Below, one piece after another: positions 22,967 to 36,000 of a stretch of 64,000 bases of DNA; the stretch's first letter is position 1; the number at the start of each line of letters is the position of its first letter. The stretch covers positions 2,232,001-2,296,000 of the forward strand of contig JAJHTX010000001.1 in assembly GCA_032164295.1 (NCBI GenBank), in the 5' to 3' direction. Under the pieces are notes generated by a model. The model saw nothing but the letters and a program-made list of their open reading frames with translations. It ran no database searches and had not been told where the DNA came from. The DNA is from Inonotus obliquus (lineage: Eukaryota > Basidiomycota > Agaricomycetes > Hymenochaetales > Hymenochaetaceae). A program made the translations under genes and the position numbers.

Positions 22967-25900
22967 CTAGCCTTGAGCGATTGCGAGTTGACGACCAATA
23001 TCCCGGAGGGTTGTTATCGGGGAGGAGTCCGATGCCTTTCTCTGCTTCAGTGCCGTCAAAGTCTTTTCTGCGACGTCGACCGCAAGACTCGGCATTCCCG
23101 CAAGTTGCGCGACTTTCAGCCCATGCGAATCGCGGTTTACGCCACGTTTCATCCGGTGCGAGTATGTGAAATGTCCGTCCTTTAAAGGTAGTTCAATATA
23201 AAGGTGTTCAAACGTAAATGGAGATTAGAAACTCGCCTCCACCTCGTCCAGGTCAGTGCAGTAGAATTCGAGATTAGGAAATAGCTCGCTCTGCTGAGAG
23301 ATATTAGAGAAGCCGAGCATGTCAACAAGCTCGTGGAAATGGGTTGCAAAGAGGGTTCTGCTTTTATTGACGAAATATAAATGATAGATTGTTGCGAAAG
23401 CGATGGCGAGGCCATCCTGGACCGTTGTTCCACGGCCAATTTCGTCCATGATGACCTTTAAAAGTTGGTGAGCTACGATGACACAACATTCGCACAGTGA
23501 TGTGGGAACTGACCAAACTCTTCACAGTAGCGTGCTTCAAAATCTCAGCACTCTCGAGCATCTCTACCATGAATGTACTACGATCTCTGAATAGATCATC
23601 CTTAGCTCCAATCCTTGAGAATACTTTATCAACAATGCCGATGTTTGCTGCATCAGCGGGAACGAATGAACCCGATTGAGCTAGGATTGCAATGAGAGCC
23701 ACTTGGCGAAGATAAGTCGATTTCCCACCCATATTGGGTCCGGTGACGATATGTAGGCGAGAGGAGTCTGACATGGAGACGCTGTTTGGTGTGAACATCC
23801 TGCCCGACTGGAGGAGTCCAAGCTCAACGGTAGGGTGTCTGCCGTTTTCGATATAGAAGGAAGAGCTACAGGAGATCAGAACGCGTTGTAACTGAGTTCC
23901 ACAAACACCTTACCTTTCGCTTATTGTTGGACGAACAAAGTTCATTTCAGCTGCAAGGCTTGCAAATGCAGACGTCACGTCCAATTCGTCAAGTATACGA
24001 GCGTTCTTTCGTATAGCCGTCGCTTCGACGTTCGTCTTGAGTCTCATAAGAAACAATCCTGATCTAACCAAAATATGCGAACGAACCTCACGTCGGAGCA
24101 TCAAGAACGCATCTCTCTCCGCACTGTAGATGCTAGCTACGTTTTCTAGTATTGCGTTCCCTAGCATGAACCATTCCTATCCAGTACAAGCAATCAAGTC
24201 GAGTCCACTAAATGGACACAAAACAACTCACCTGGTTGAAGTATGTCTTGGTCGATTTGCTTTCAGCGAGCTGGACAAAGTACCGAGACTTATCCAATCG
24301 AGCCGTGTCCCTTCGCGGCTTAGATATGTGAACATGCAAGCCGTGACTTGCGCTGTGACGAAGAGTCAAAGAAGGAGCGTCTGATCGAGAAGAATTGAGC
24401 AACAGCAATATCTCGATAACCGTCCACATACCATATTGATCTTGGTACCTTTTCTCCATCCTCTCTCGCTCGCCCTGGAGCTGGAAAAAACGGTCATGCA
24501 GCAAGGCAAGTTGCTCGGAAAACCTGGCATTCAGGTCAGAGATTATATGAAAGCGGTTAATATATATTCATCTCAACTGAGGTCTGATTGTCCATTTCGT
24601 ATCAACACCAGGCAATGAGAGGAACTTCGGTGTATCGCTAGGAACATGTAGGTCTGCCTCGGGTATTTCCTTGTCTTCAGATCCGTTCAAGAGATCGTTC
24701 TTCTCGTCGAACTCTCTAGGATCTATGGCAGACTCGATTCGATCAGCAAGGCTAGAAAGATCTGCCATTTTATTCATTAACTGGTCCAGACTTTGCCAGT
24801 CTACGTGTAAGAACTGTTTTCCGCTTTCGCTCTTTTCGCATTCCTTCTCGAGCGTCACCCTGTTCTTGATGGCTCTCCAAGTGCCTATCGTGTTACGGAT
24901 GGAGATTAAATCATCGATTCCTCCTTTCCCAAGAAGAAATTTCTGTGAGATCCTCATTGCATCCTCGGCACCCTTCAGAAGTTCGATGAGATCCATCCGC
25001 AACGTTGGACGTGTGAGAAATAGGTTCACGAGAGACTGTCGAGCCAGAATCTCTTCCAGGGAGGTGCTCGGGGAACCTAAATCGAGAAAACATTTAGCCC
25101 AAGTCCGATCAATCACAGTGGGTAACCTTACATAGCCATCTCGAAAGAAGACGTGTGCCACTGCTCGTGACCGTACGTTTGACGGAGCTCATAAGACTCC
25201 CGGCGATTCCGCCTTCCCGAATACTCTCACGGATCTCGAGAGCTTTTAAGGTGTGGGCATCTATTTGCATGCGATGGGACTTGTCGTCCCGTAACGGGCG
25301 AAGAGCACGTGGTGCGTGCTCGAGCAGATTAGATTGGAGAAAACCATTAAGAATGATGATTGCAGCAGTTTCGGCGGACGAAAAGACGGCAGACGATTCT
25401 GATGCGCTGGAATCAACAACATCGTCGACAATTTCACTCGTGGGGGTAATTAAGTTCTCTAGACTTCCGACAAACTGGTCTGAGAAAGAAATGTGGCAAC
25501 TTGCGTCTTGCAGCGTCTTACGTATAGGATGTTCGGGAAGAGATTCAAATCGTGTGTCAAGGACGACTTCACGAGGCGAAATGCGTGCGATATGATCCTT
25601 TAAAGCATCAAAGGACGTGCTCCGGGTGTAGAACTCTCCCGTTGAGACGTCAATCCACGCTATTCCGACACCAGATTGGGAAGCTAGGTCATCCTCTGCG
25701 ATAGCAAGGAGAAAATTATTCTCATATGGATTGAGAAACGACTCATCGATCAATGTTCCTGGAGTCAGAATGCGAACGACGCGTCTTTCAAACGATGGTT
25801 TAGAAAGGGATTCGTCGCCCGCATCTCGCGGCTTGCGGAACTCTTCGCACATGGCAACAGAACGATTGTGCTGCTGAACGAGTATCTTGAGATACTTGTC

Positions 25901-26787
25901 CAGATGCATCAACGGAAATCCACACATCCAAATACGCTGGTCGTCCCAAGTCCTCTGTGTCAGCTTTATTGAGAGTAATCGCGATACTTCTTGTGCCTGG
26001 TCAAAGTACGACTGAAGGCATGATTAGCTGAATGAACCACATTCTTAGTTGAAGTATCATACCTCGTAAAATTGACCAACGCGAGTTAGAAGTATGCAGT
26101 GAGGGAACTTGGCCAGGTTTTCCAATATTTCTTTTGCGAGCTGATTCCTCGGTTGACGTCGGCTAACTTCGGGATGTATATTACTTGAAGTCAAGAAGTC
26201 AAGTTGTCAACGCGTCCTACCTTGCACGCTGCCCAATACTTCGCCATTCCATTCTACAGCATTGATTGGTGGGATTTCTGCAGAGCGCGACTTTCTCGTT
26301 CGCCTCCTACGAGGGACTTTTACGCGATCAACGGTCGACGGATCTCCTTCAGCGTCTTGAGAAGAGAGCGGTTGCAGATCCTGCTTATCAGAGCTAACTT
26401 ATTATACCAGTAAACGTTGCAATAGAGTCACAAGCATCAGCACAACTAATGAGACAGCAATAGAATAGGCGACCTACTCGACGCAACTTCAACCAACTCT
26501 TTGTGCGAGTCCGATCCTAGTCCACCATCCCAAATAGGAAGCGGTGCAGCAATCGACCCATCGATGGAGACAAGTCTCTCCGGCAAAGCAGAATAATCCT
26601 TCACGGTCTTCAACGTCTTTGCAGAGCGAGTTCGCTTCCTGGAAATAAGCTGACCGCTAGCATCAACGTCTACTTTCGAACTAGAGCCGTAGCGCGTGAG
26701 ACGCGGGAAATACGCCGGGATGGCGAATGCCGTGGTCCATCTTGAGGATGATTGCAGAAGTTTTTTACGAGTGGATGAGATGATCAT
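22967..26787 (-). CDS. MSH1: Mitochondrial DNA mismatch repair protein MSH1 (MutS homologue)
   Basis: MutS family ATPase that maintains mitochondrial DNA. ATG 26787 gives a mitochondrial presequence ([20 protein letters not shown]); an in-frame ATG at 26829 is a less likely start. A basic segment ([12 protein letters not shown], about 26300) leads to the mismatch-binding domain, with [13 protein letters not shown] at about 26070 carrying the Phe-X-Glu motif, then [17 protein letters not shown], which is typical of Msh1. Core and lever domains follow. The ATPase has Walker [17 protein letters not shown] (about 23735), the [12 protein letters not shown] loop (about 23590), [15 protein letters not shown] (about 23445) and [12 protein letters not shown]. 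The C-terminus [20 protein letters not shown] precedes the stop at 22967-22969. The expected motifs are all present, so the gene looks intact. Confidence 0.96.
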
Positions 26788-26978
26788 ATCATGTTTGTGT
26801 ACGAGGCCACAAAATAAAAAGGCATGCAAGACAGAAAATTAGAGTTTGACCGGTACTCGTGAGTAAAGATTTCCAGAATTGTCCATCCAGGAAGGTGCGA
26901 AGAGCAACCGACTTGCGACGTCTTTCGTTTTGCTTTCTCCCGCCCTCCATCCTAGCACAGCCAAAACACACGCTCATC
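26788..26978. promoter_or_regulatory. Shared divergent promoter, MSH1 / CDC11
   Basis: Only 191 bases separate the divergent start codons of MSH1 (-) and the septin (+). A CT-rich run (about 26925-26960) lies just before the septin ATG. If MSH1 starts at 26829 instead, only 149 bases remain. Confidence 0.4.
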
Positions 26979-28667
26979 ATGTCCTACGCAAGGCGCCGAG
27001 GAAACAAGGTCAAAAAGGGTGTCCAATTCACCGTCATGGTTGTTGGTTCGTAGTTTTCCATCTCCATCATTGCCCGTTTTTGCTGATTTTTCCACCCATC
27101 TTGCCTGGCGACACGTCTGTAGGCGCCTCCGGTACCGGCCGTACTACGTTCGTCAACACCCTATGTGAATCGGAGGTTCTCGCTCACAAGGCTGCCGACA
27201 ACGCGGAAACGGCGCACATAGAGGAAGGCATTCGTATCAAGCCCGTTAACGTTGGTATGTATTATTCGGATCAGAGGTTTTCTGAGCAGTTCTGACGCGT
27301 ATTTGGCATCCTCAGAGCTCGAAGAAGATGGTGTACGCATTGCTTTGACGATTGTCGATACCCCCGGCTTCGGAGACAACATCGACAATGAATTCGCGTA
27401 AGTGTTGCCTGGATGCAATCTATCCCCTTGAAAATCCGTCTAAAACCCGTTTCCCTTTCACCTTTCGCACAGCTTCCAGGAAATTGTCGGCTACCTCGAG
27501 CGCCAATACGATGATATCCTTGCGGAGGAGTCTAGGATCAGGCGTAATCCACGATTCAGGGACAATCGTGTCCATGCACTTCTGTATTTTATCCCTCCCA
27601 CAGGTCACTCGTACGTCTTCTGAAGTCCTTCTGGTGGTTGATTTACTTATGTTTCCTCGTTAAAGCCTTCGCGAGATGGATATCGAGCTCATGCGCCGTC
27701 TTTCACCCCGTGTTAATGTCATTCCTGTCATCGGAAAGGCTGATTCGCTTACTCCAAGCGAGTTGAAAGGCTTCAAGAAGCGAGTGAGTATACTTGTCAA
27801 ATCGAACCGACTCTCGAGTACTGACTCCTTGCAGATCATGGAAGATGTTGAGTATTATGACATTCCCATCTATAACTTCCCGTACGACGTGGAGGAAGAC
27901 GATGAGGAGACCATTGAGGACAACTCCGAGCTGCGTGGTCTTCTGCCGTTCGCTATAATTGGCTCTGAGGCCGAGACTGAGGATGGCATTCGCGCCCGAG
28001 TCTACCCTTGGGGAACAGCAGAAGTTGATAACCCGAAGCACTCTGACTTCAGTAAACTTCGTAGTGCTTTGCTGAAGTAAGACTTAAATGTTCTGCGATT
28101 GATTATCCATTAATTTTCCTGATTTTTAAAAAAGCACACACCTAACGGATCTGAAGTCTTTGACTCACGATGTCCTCTATGTAAGTGCATTGATGTTTTT
28201 GGACTGAATTTACGTACTCATCAGATGTGCACGTAGGAAACATACCGTACCGAGAAACTTTCTCGCACTGTCCACTCAGATTCGCAGTACGGCCTCTTCC
28301 GTCTCCAAGAAGCATTGACCTGATAGTTTCAATTTGTTTAGTGATTCCTCGATCCTGCCTGAGGATCTTGCTTCTCAGAGCGTCAGACTCAAGGAAGAAC
28401 AGCTCCGTAGAGAAGAAGAGAAGGTATGTGTATTTCCTTTTCGGGAAAGTCTTTCAACCGTACCCATCCTATATTTTCTCTAGTTGCGTGAGATCGAGAT
28501 GAAGGTCCAACGCGAAATCAATGAAAAGCGCCAGGAGCTACTGGCAAAGGAGGAGTCTCTCAGGTACGTTTTTCTTCCGTCCACTGATGTAGTCGGACCT
28601 GATGAAGTGGACATACAGGAACCTCGAGAGTCGTCTCGCTGCCCAGGGATCCCAAGGGGAGTTCTGA
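26979..28667 (+). CDS. CDC11: Septin, Cdc11/AspA type
   Basis: Septins polymerise into filaments at septa, branch points and the cell cortex. ATG 26979 starts MSYARRRGNKVKKGVQFTVM, a basic membrane-binding stretch followed by the GTPase. The P-loop reads GASGTGRTTFVNTL, with Arg where the usual Lys sits, which I recall as normal for the AspA/Cdc11 class. Switch motif DTPGFGDNIDNEF, NPRFRDNRVHALLYFI, GKADSLTPSELKG and YPWGTAEVDNPKHSDF (septin unique element) follow. A short C-terminal coiled coil (SVRLKEEQLRREEEKLREIE) ends with ESLRNLESRLAAQGSQGEF and TGA 28665-28667, reached only after splicing the last intron (about 28565-28619). About eight introns. The Cdc11 assignment rests on the GVQFT/ASGTGRTTF and RNPRFRDNRVH blocks. 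Confidence 0.95.
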
Positions 28668-29573
28668 AGTGTGCTCTCGGTCAAAGACAGTCCTGTTTTG
28701 GTGTTTTCTTGTTCGGGAGTACAACAAATGTTGCCCGCGGAAAGTCGCTCGTTCACCTCGTGTTTCTGGACATTTGCAGCTTCTTCTTAGCTATAATTAC
28801 GTATACCCGACCGTCGTTTTTTCCCTTTCGTCTGAGATATTCTAAGAGTGGGTTTATGTTATACTTTGTCCTAAGCCGACCCTTGCGTCACTCTTTTATC
28901 GCATTCATATATATGACTTAGCCTCTATCGTGTCCAGCTGCTGAATGGAATGCTTTTTCTTTCTTCGACATTGTGTGCGACGGAACGGTCCTATGAAAGG
29001 TCACTAGTATTACAAGGTTGCGCTAGAAGTGAGTAAATGTTGTTGTTGCGAAGAGTAAAAAAATGATTGAAAAAGATGAATTCGAAAGGAAAATACAGCA
29101 GCGGATGAATGTCCGAATTAGGAAGGCGTGATTTGAGCAGTCAACGCGAGTAATTATCTCTCTACCGTCTATCCCATCCTCTCAAAAGCTCATCTATCCC
29201 CTCTCTCGCCTGTCTGCGTTGCTGTTCTGGACATAAACGCTCAGCTACCTCCTGCTGAGTCGTGTTTTGTGGGGTAGAGACAAGATCTGTTCCGCCGGGA
29301 ACGCGTGACATTGTTCGGTTGTCAATTCAATCATTCTCCTGTGCACTGCTGCGAGTCCACGTCCGGTGAGTAGCCAGTCCTCACTCGTCTATCCAGCTTC
29401 ACCCGCCCACTCACTCGGTTTCTTCAGCCTTCGTTGTAATCCTGATTTTCTGGCTCCCAGTCTCTGCAGCTTGAAGCATTGAGCAGGACAGCCGCCTGCC
29501 ACTACAGACGCGTTACGACGTCGGTTGCCTCTCCCGACCGACTCTGTCTGTTCTCTAGTAAATACACGCGGTC
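28668..29573. other. Long intergenic / 5' leader region
   Basis: About 900 bases between the septin stop and the MIT-domain gene start. The first part is T-rich 3' UTR-like sequence. From about 29180 it is CT-rich and without protein-like ORFs, which suggests the promoter and a long 5' leader for the downstream gene. No RNA gene was recognised. Confidence 0.4.
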
Positions 29574-32572
29574 ATGGCTGATTTTGAGACACGACCTCTG
29601 TCGGTTTATCGCAGCAGTGAATGGTATTCTATGAGCGGTCGCTCATCCGAGCCTGGCCCTTCGTCCAGTCGTCCAGGTCATGCGAGCATCACTTCTAGTT
29701 CACTCAACTCTCGAAGACGTTCTTCGGCTGCGTCGGCCCCTCCTGCTGGTCCTCCACCCAATCTGCCAATCCCAAGCTTACCGGCATTGTCGGAAAACTC
29801 ATCCTCCGATGTTGAAGGCGATGAATATCACGACCCAGACATCGACGACTTATACGGACACTCCGACCCTCCTGTCTTTGATCTCAATCCATTTCAAAGG
29901 CCCGCCCCATCTTCTCAGCTAGCAGCTGTTGCCCAATTTTCGCAAGCTAGACTAGCTGCCGCTAACTCCGTCTCGCCACATTCTCGGATGCCCAATGCCT
30001 TGTCGGATTCACCTCCACGGTCAATATTACCGCGTCTTGCACCTTCTCAACCGCCTCTACCTCCTCCACCCCATCCACCACCTCAAGCACCATCAAGAGA
30101 GATCCTACCAGATCGTCTACTACTGTCTCCCCCCGAATCAGGAGAGAGAGCGCCGGCGTCGAGACCATCGTCTCGTCGCGCGCTTACAAGAGCTCTCGAA
30201 CTTGCAAGGGAAGCAGTCAGGCTTGATTCAACCAATGATGATCCCCACGGTGCAATAAGAGCATATGGCGAAAGTGTGGCCCTATTGAATGAGGTGATGG
30301 AGCGTGTTATGCGTGGTGAAGACACTGACCGGAGGAGGAACGGGCGGCGACGAAGTATAGTTGCACAAGAGGAAGAGTTGCGGAGGTTGAAGTCCATTGT
30401 ATGTACTATGACTTCCGTGCCGTGAGATTGCTAACACGAAAAATACAGCACGACACTTACGCGGATCGTATGAATATACTAAGCCTGATCTATAGTATTC
30501 CTACCAACGGCCAACCTCCAGTACCTTCTGACCGCTCTCGTCCGGGGTCACCATCTTCAGAAGCTTCTCGGGATTCACAGCCAACTGTTATCAATGATGC
30601 CAGCGACTCGGACCATCGCTACCCCTTGGAAGAGCGGTCGCGAGCGCCATCACATCAGTCCGTTTCTATCAACAATTCTCATCCCATGCTACATTCCGTT
30701 TCTTCCGCATCACCATATGGTAACACTTCGGAGAAGGCCAATGGTGTACCTTTCACATCGAACCGCATGTCTGCCATGCATACACCGAAGCAAACGCAAA
30801 GTTTTACCCGCGTGAGATCACCATCAAACCTGCCTCCGCGACCACCGGCTCCTTCAAGCTCTCCACCTTCTACACCTCCGATTGGAGAGTCACGTGCTGA
30901 TCCTTCCGCTTCTCCTCCCTCACCACACCTCGCTCCTCCACTAAGTAATGGTACACGGTCACGCGGAAATTCTGTTAGCCACAGACGGATTGGTTCTGGT
31001 AGTCGACTGGAGGCACTCAAAGAGGAAGCCATCTCGACCCTGCAGAGATCTCAGAATGGTTACGAGTATGACTTGCATCGAAGCCAGATGAACGGCAGGC
31101 ATCCTGAGTCACCGCCTTTGCCTGCTCTGCCTCCACCATTGAGTCCGGGCCATGCTTCCTCCGAAACACCTCGCGGAGCGGCTACGTCTGGACCAATGGC
31201 TCAGTCGAAGTTCGACGATGGTGCACAATCCGGCCGCCCGCGTAACGGCAGCAGCATGTCAGATTCAACAGGAAGCAAGTCAAGGCAGCGGCTTATCAAT
31301 GAAACGCCTGAGATGGGGACCATCTCTCAGAGAAGAGAAAGGAATAAATCTAATACATCAGCTATAACGGAGGGCATGGTGGATGGTATCGATGGATCCT
31401 TGCCGAGCAGACTGCCCATGAATACGACATCAAGTTTCAGTGCAGGCCGCAATCGAGCATCGTCGCATCCTGTTCGACCGTCTGTACTCATCCCCGGACT
31501 ACCTACAGAATCAGGGTTACGACACCCTTTCCAAATGCCCGGACAAAGTAGTAGTACTCAGCAACAACCGCGTAAACCGTCTTTACGCCAAAACGCCCAA
31601 TCTTCTCGCCATCCACAGCAAAATTCGTTCCCCCCATCCTCTTTTCACAGCCATGGACTTACCTTGATTCCACCGCCTCCTGTCTTACCTTCACAATTGC
31701 CGACAACGCCGACTTCGCCTTTACCACCCATGCCACCTAATGACGCTTTACGGCGCCCATATCACCTTATGAACCTTCTAGGGCACACAATGACATCAAA
31801 GTCCGGCGGGTATATCACTCGCAGATTACACGTGCCCTTCGAAGTATGGACACAGGGAGGTGTGCTTACAAACCTTCCGGAAAAAATCCGTGTTGTAGAG
31901 GTCTTATGTGATGCCTTGGTTGAACTGCAAAACGCCAGCGTTGACTTTGCGGGACCGATGAGCGTGGCCAGTGGGATGGGAATGGGCGTCGGTAGTATTA
32001 CTAGAAAAGATGGTGAAATATGGGCGATGAAGCTTGAGGAATTTTCGGTGGTTTGCGATAATGTTGTATCGAATTTTGGTAAGAAACTTAGCGTTGGTGA
32101 GGGCTTCGTAATAAAGAAGAGCTCAGGGGTGAGTTTTGCTTCCCCCCACTCCTCCCCTATAATCTTTGATGATTAACACCGAATTGCAAGGTCGGTTCCT
32201 GGGGAGGCAAGTTAAGTCGGCAATTGGATAAGTTGACGAACGGGAAGAAGTAAGCCTATCTGCTTTAAAGATCTACGACTTATCGTTGACTTCCCACCAA
32301 ACAGCCTGGATTCTCCAAAGCTCTACGTCGAGGGACTCCAGAAGTTATTCACCTTGACTCAACTCCTCGATGAACACACCATGGCAATCGACTCGCAACC
32401 CATGGCACCCGTCTATGCAGCACTTCCCATTGACGTCCGCGTAGTTCTCGAAGCAAAACTAAGACGCTCATCCGAATTTTTTGCGACTGTCGTCCTGACC
32501 TTCGTCATCCGCGATCTTTCTCAACTTCTCGACAAATACGCCAAGAAAGGAGAAAAATGGCTCGCAGAATAA
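29574..32572 (+). CDS. MIT-domain protein with conserved C-terminal domain
   Basis: MIT domains are three-helix bundles that bind tails of ESCRT-III proteins, so a role in endosomal or membrane scission is inferred. The N-terminal 190 residues are disordered and Ser/Pro-rich. The MIT-like helices start at about residue 200 (ALTRALELAREAVRLDSTND, AIRAYGESVALLNEVMERVM) and, after an intron at about 30400-30449, end with HDTYADRMNILSLIYSIP. Some 430 residues of low-complexity Ser/Pro/Arg sequence follow. A folded C-terminal domain begins near 31750 (RPYHLMNLLGHTMTSKSGGY, LHVPFEVWTQGGVLTNLPEK) and continues through two short introns (SWGGKLSRQLDKLTNGK-NLDSPKLYVEGLQKLF) to KLRRSSEFFATVVLTFVIRD and the stop at 32570-32572. 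About 940 residues. The C-terminal domain seems conserved, but I know no function for it. Confidence 0.88.
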
Positions 32573-33005
32573 TTGTAATCGCATTCGTAGGTAGGATTAC
32601 TAACACGGGCATTTCATTGATTTTTCATCTCCTCTTTTCTTCGCTTTTAGTGTATATCTATTATTCGTTTTTAAGCTTATAAGCTTAGGTTTAGGGACCT
32701 GTAGTTTTATACCTGGGGATAGACCATCTGCACGGATCATGTTCTTGTCTTTATTCGTCACTCGTCTAACGTATTTGTTTGTCATCATTACACTTTATTC
32801 CATACTTTGTGGGGAGCATATCTATTATGAATAACTATTTTGTCCGTCTCGCGCAAAACCAATAGGCCTAGGGTGAACAGGAAAAGTTAATACAAGAACG
32901 GTATCCTGTAAGCAAGGTAATTACAACAAAAGAATGAACCCAAATTACGCAAGAAAGAAAGACGTTAGAATGAAAGATAAGAAAGTATCCATGCTGTCAT
33001 ACAAA
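32573..33005. other. Intergenic, convergent 3' ends
   Basis: 433 AT-rich bases between the stop of the MIT-domain gene and the stop of the channel gene. Nothing recognisable beyond presumed 3' UTRs. Confidence 0.45.
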
Positions 33006-36000
33006 TCAAGATGCACTTCTGCGTCGCGAATTAGATCGTCGAGGATTAACAACATCGTCATGAGATCGAACATCAATAGCAGCCCGTAAACCGTGGTATC
33101 GTGAAAGGTCATAAGCTTCCGAACGAGCTATTCCCGCAGTATCATTCGGAAGCCATATAGTAGGTGGAGGTGCAATTAGTTCGGGAGCGTATAGAATCCC
33201 TGCCATTTCTTCTGCGTGATCCGCAAATGGTAAGGGTGGAAGATGAGGAGGTGCATCCGGATGTGTTCGTGCAGCCCGATCGGTTGCGACGAGATCGTCG
33301 AGTGCCTCCGTTTCTACATTAACAAAGTAATATTTTTCAGGTGTGTAACTTGGTGAAAAGTGAAAAACTGACCTAGTGGTACAGCGCCACGCGATTGATG
33401 AGGGGTCGGCATGACTGCCAAAGTTAAGGACATCATCTCGAGTACCGACGACAATGATCCTCGGCTCCGCATTCGTGACGCAGTGATGAGGCTTGTACCT
33501 TCGCCTTCTGGACCTCGCGGATCCCTGGTTCTTACACGTTCTTCGAAGTGGTTGAGTGAATCCAGAGTGACGGCACTAAGAGATTTTCGTCCAGGTAGCC
33601 TCGTCTTCCAGTAGCAGAATAATTCAACTATGACAATTGTAGCTATGCCGAGGCCGACGAGAATGCCTCCCTCGACAAACAATCTCCTCGTCATTAATAT
33701 GAGGCCGAGTAGAATCGGTTGAAACGATACGACAGATGCGAAGCGTTTCATCAGCCAAATCTGGAGAATACCCCCTGTTTGAGGTTGGATGCGACCATAA
33801 ACATAACCGACCAAGAAACGGTGGGCTGCAGAGCTTTATTGAGATAAAGGAAGGGAATCGCAATGAAGGAACCCAATACGTACCTACGATTGTCAGCAGC
33901 AACAAAAGCACAACAGCCGGACCAATTAGAGGAAAGATGAACGAGAAGGTCGAGGCAAGAATTACTGCAACAATGCAGCAAGCTGTTCCGTATGTCGGGT
34001 CATACGCTCTTGGGTAGAGGGCTACACGGTGCTATTAGAACCAACAAATTGGATATGTAGACTTTCTCACCTCGGAATCTCTGGCGTGGAGTAACTGCTT
34101 GGCGCTCTTTCAACACGACATTCGTTAGTCTTATAGGCTGAAGTAAGAGCAATCCCGGTGCAATTATGGCCATATTGATTACCAAGGCGAGGAAGAATGC
34201 GGCCATGTAAATTGATCCATCTGCAACAACCCTGGTACGTGAATCGCCCGTTGCAATAGCACCCATAGCAAAAACGACAGCCCCAACCGCAACGAACCAC
34301 ATTACACCGATTATACAGAGGATAAAGCAAGTCGCCTTGTAAGTCGTAAGTTGTGCAGATATCTCAGAAATATCGCCGCTTAATCTCGAGGTATCTGTCA
34401 ATATGTGAGCATAGTGAACAAGAGGAAGAGCTACTATACCTACATTTGACAGCAGCAATCGCTGCAAAGAAGAAAAGAGTGGCGACAGCCGCTGGGACGA
34501 GGGTGGTTGCAATGCCCGGACCCAGCTTTTCGTCATCCTCGATGAATGGTGAGAAGAAGGGAAGGTAGTGCGCAACGTTTGGTGCGGTGGCAACGGCGAG
34601 TCCGGCTACGGCAATTACTAGACACCAAGGAGCTATAAGCGTGTGGCTCGCAACTACACGAACACGTATATAAACTCACGCCCTGCCCCAAGCAATATAC
34701 CAACCATCACCACAAATGCCCAGAAGGTGATCTTCTTCTCCAACCTACTGCGATGTTGCAACTCCTCCCATAGGATATCATCTTTTGAACGGCCCTCGAT
34801 CAGCTCAACATTAGGCAAGAATCGTAGCCCGCGTCCGGTCATTAACCATCCTTTAATTTGTACACCATTCGCGATATCGTTATAACAGCTGCTCTGAACC
34901 TCCGAAATCTCTGCATTAATCTGCTTCAATCGTGTCCGCCACTCGCGAATGTCGGCGTAAACTGAACCCAAATAGTCGTGGCCAATCCCTGAACGTGGTC
35001 GAACGAACGGTCCTTGAGTCTGCAAGCGAAGGTGGAGAGGGACTTGCGATTCACGTCGCCCCCCATCTTCTCCATCGCGTCTGGGGAAAGTTTCGCGACG
35101 CTCAGAAGGATATCGTTGCTGCACCCGCTGCGTTTTCCCTTCTGTCACATCCTCAGGACCTGAAGTAGGTGCCGCTGGCGAATCTTGGTACTCCGTAGAA
35201 TCGACTAGCTCAAACGACTGCAAGTCATCATCCGTCTTCGATATACCGGGGGAAGAAGCATCCATGTCAGCTTCGTTCCCCGAGGAGGCGTCCTTACCGT
35301 GGTTTGGTCCGTATGACGGCATCGGCACGGCTTCAAGCTCACCCTGGTTCAAAGTGACGCGGCTACCAATGGGTATGTCATCGTGATCGCCGCCGACCTC
35401 CTGAAATCGAGTTCCAACTATTCTCGATTGAACACTTTCACCAAACGAGGGGTCATCTGTGTAGCTATCTCCTGATTGTGAATAGATACGACCACCAGTG
35501 ATTCCTCGAACGTTACGAAGCTTGTAGTATTGGGAAGGAGCCACATATGAAGTAGGTGCCGTAGAGGATGAGCTGTATTTCTGACGTCCACGGCGAGTTC
35601 GTGCCTGGGACAGAAATCCAAAATCTTTCAATTGGAGGTGTGAAGGAAGTTTGAGTGTATAGCTTACACTGTACCCAGCCAGTGCTTTCGGCCGGCTAAT
35701 ACGCAGCTTAGTACTATTCTCCTCCGCAGGTAATAGCAGATCAGCAACGGATGGATCAGGCGTCGTGAGCCGAAAGGATGCAATGTATTGGGCTTCGGCC
35801 ATTTCAAGCTCTTCGAGGATGTGGTCGCGTTCCCGGATGAGTGACGGGAGCATGCCAGTATCCCTGGACATAATAGATCAGAAGACTTACAAGCAGCGCT
35901 CACAGGGACTACCTTACCCAATGGAAAACAGCGTCCTAATGTCAATATCAAGTTTTTGCTTCTCCTGATCGCTGAGTGCTTGTTCTTCTCGTCTTTTCTG

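Noticed and set aside
24671..25135. 154-codon + strand ORF
   Set aside because: Antisense of MSH1 core-domain exons, Ser/Phe-rich and without motifs.
26979..28667. Septin P-loop with Arg in place of Lys as a defect
   Set aside because: I recall GASGTGRTTF as the normal form in the AspA/Cdc11 class, so it is not a loss-of-function change.
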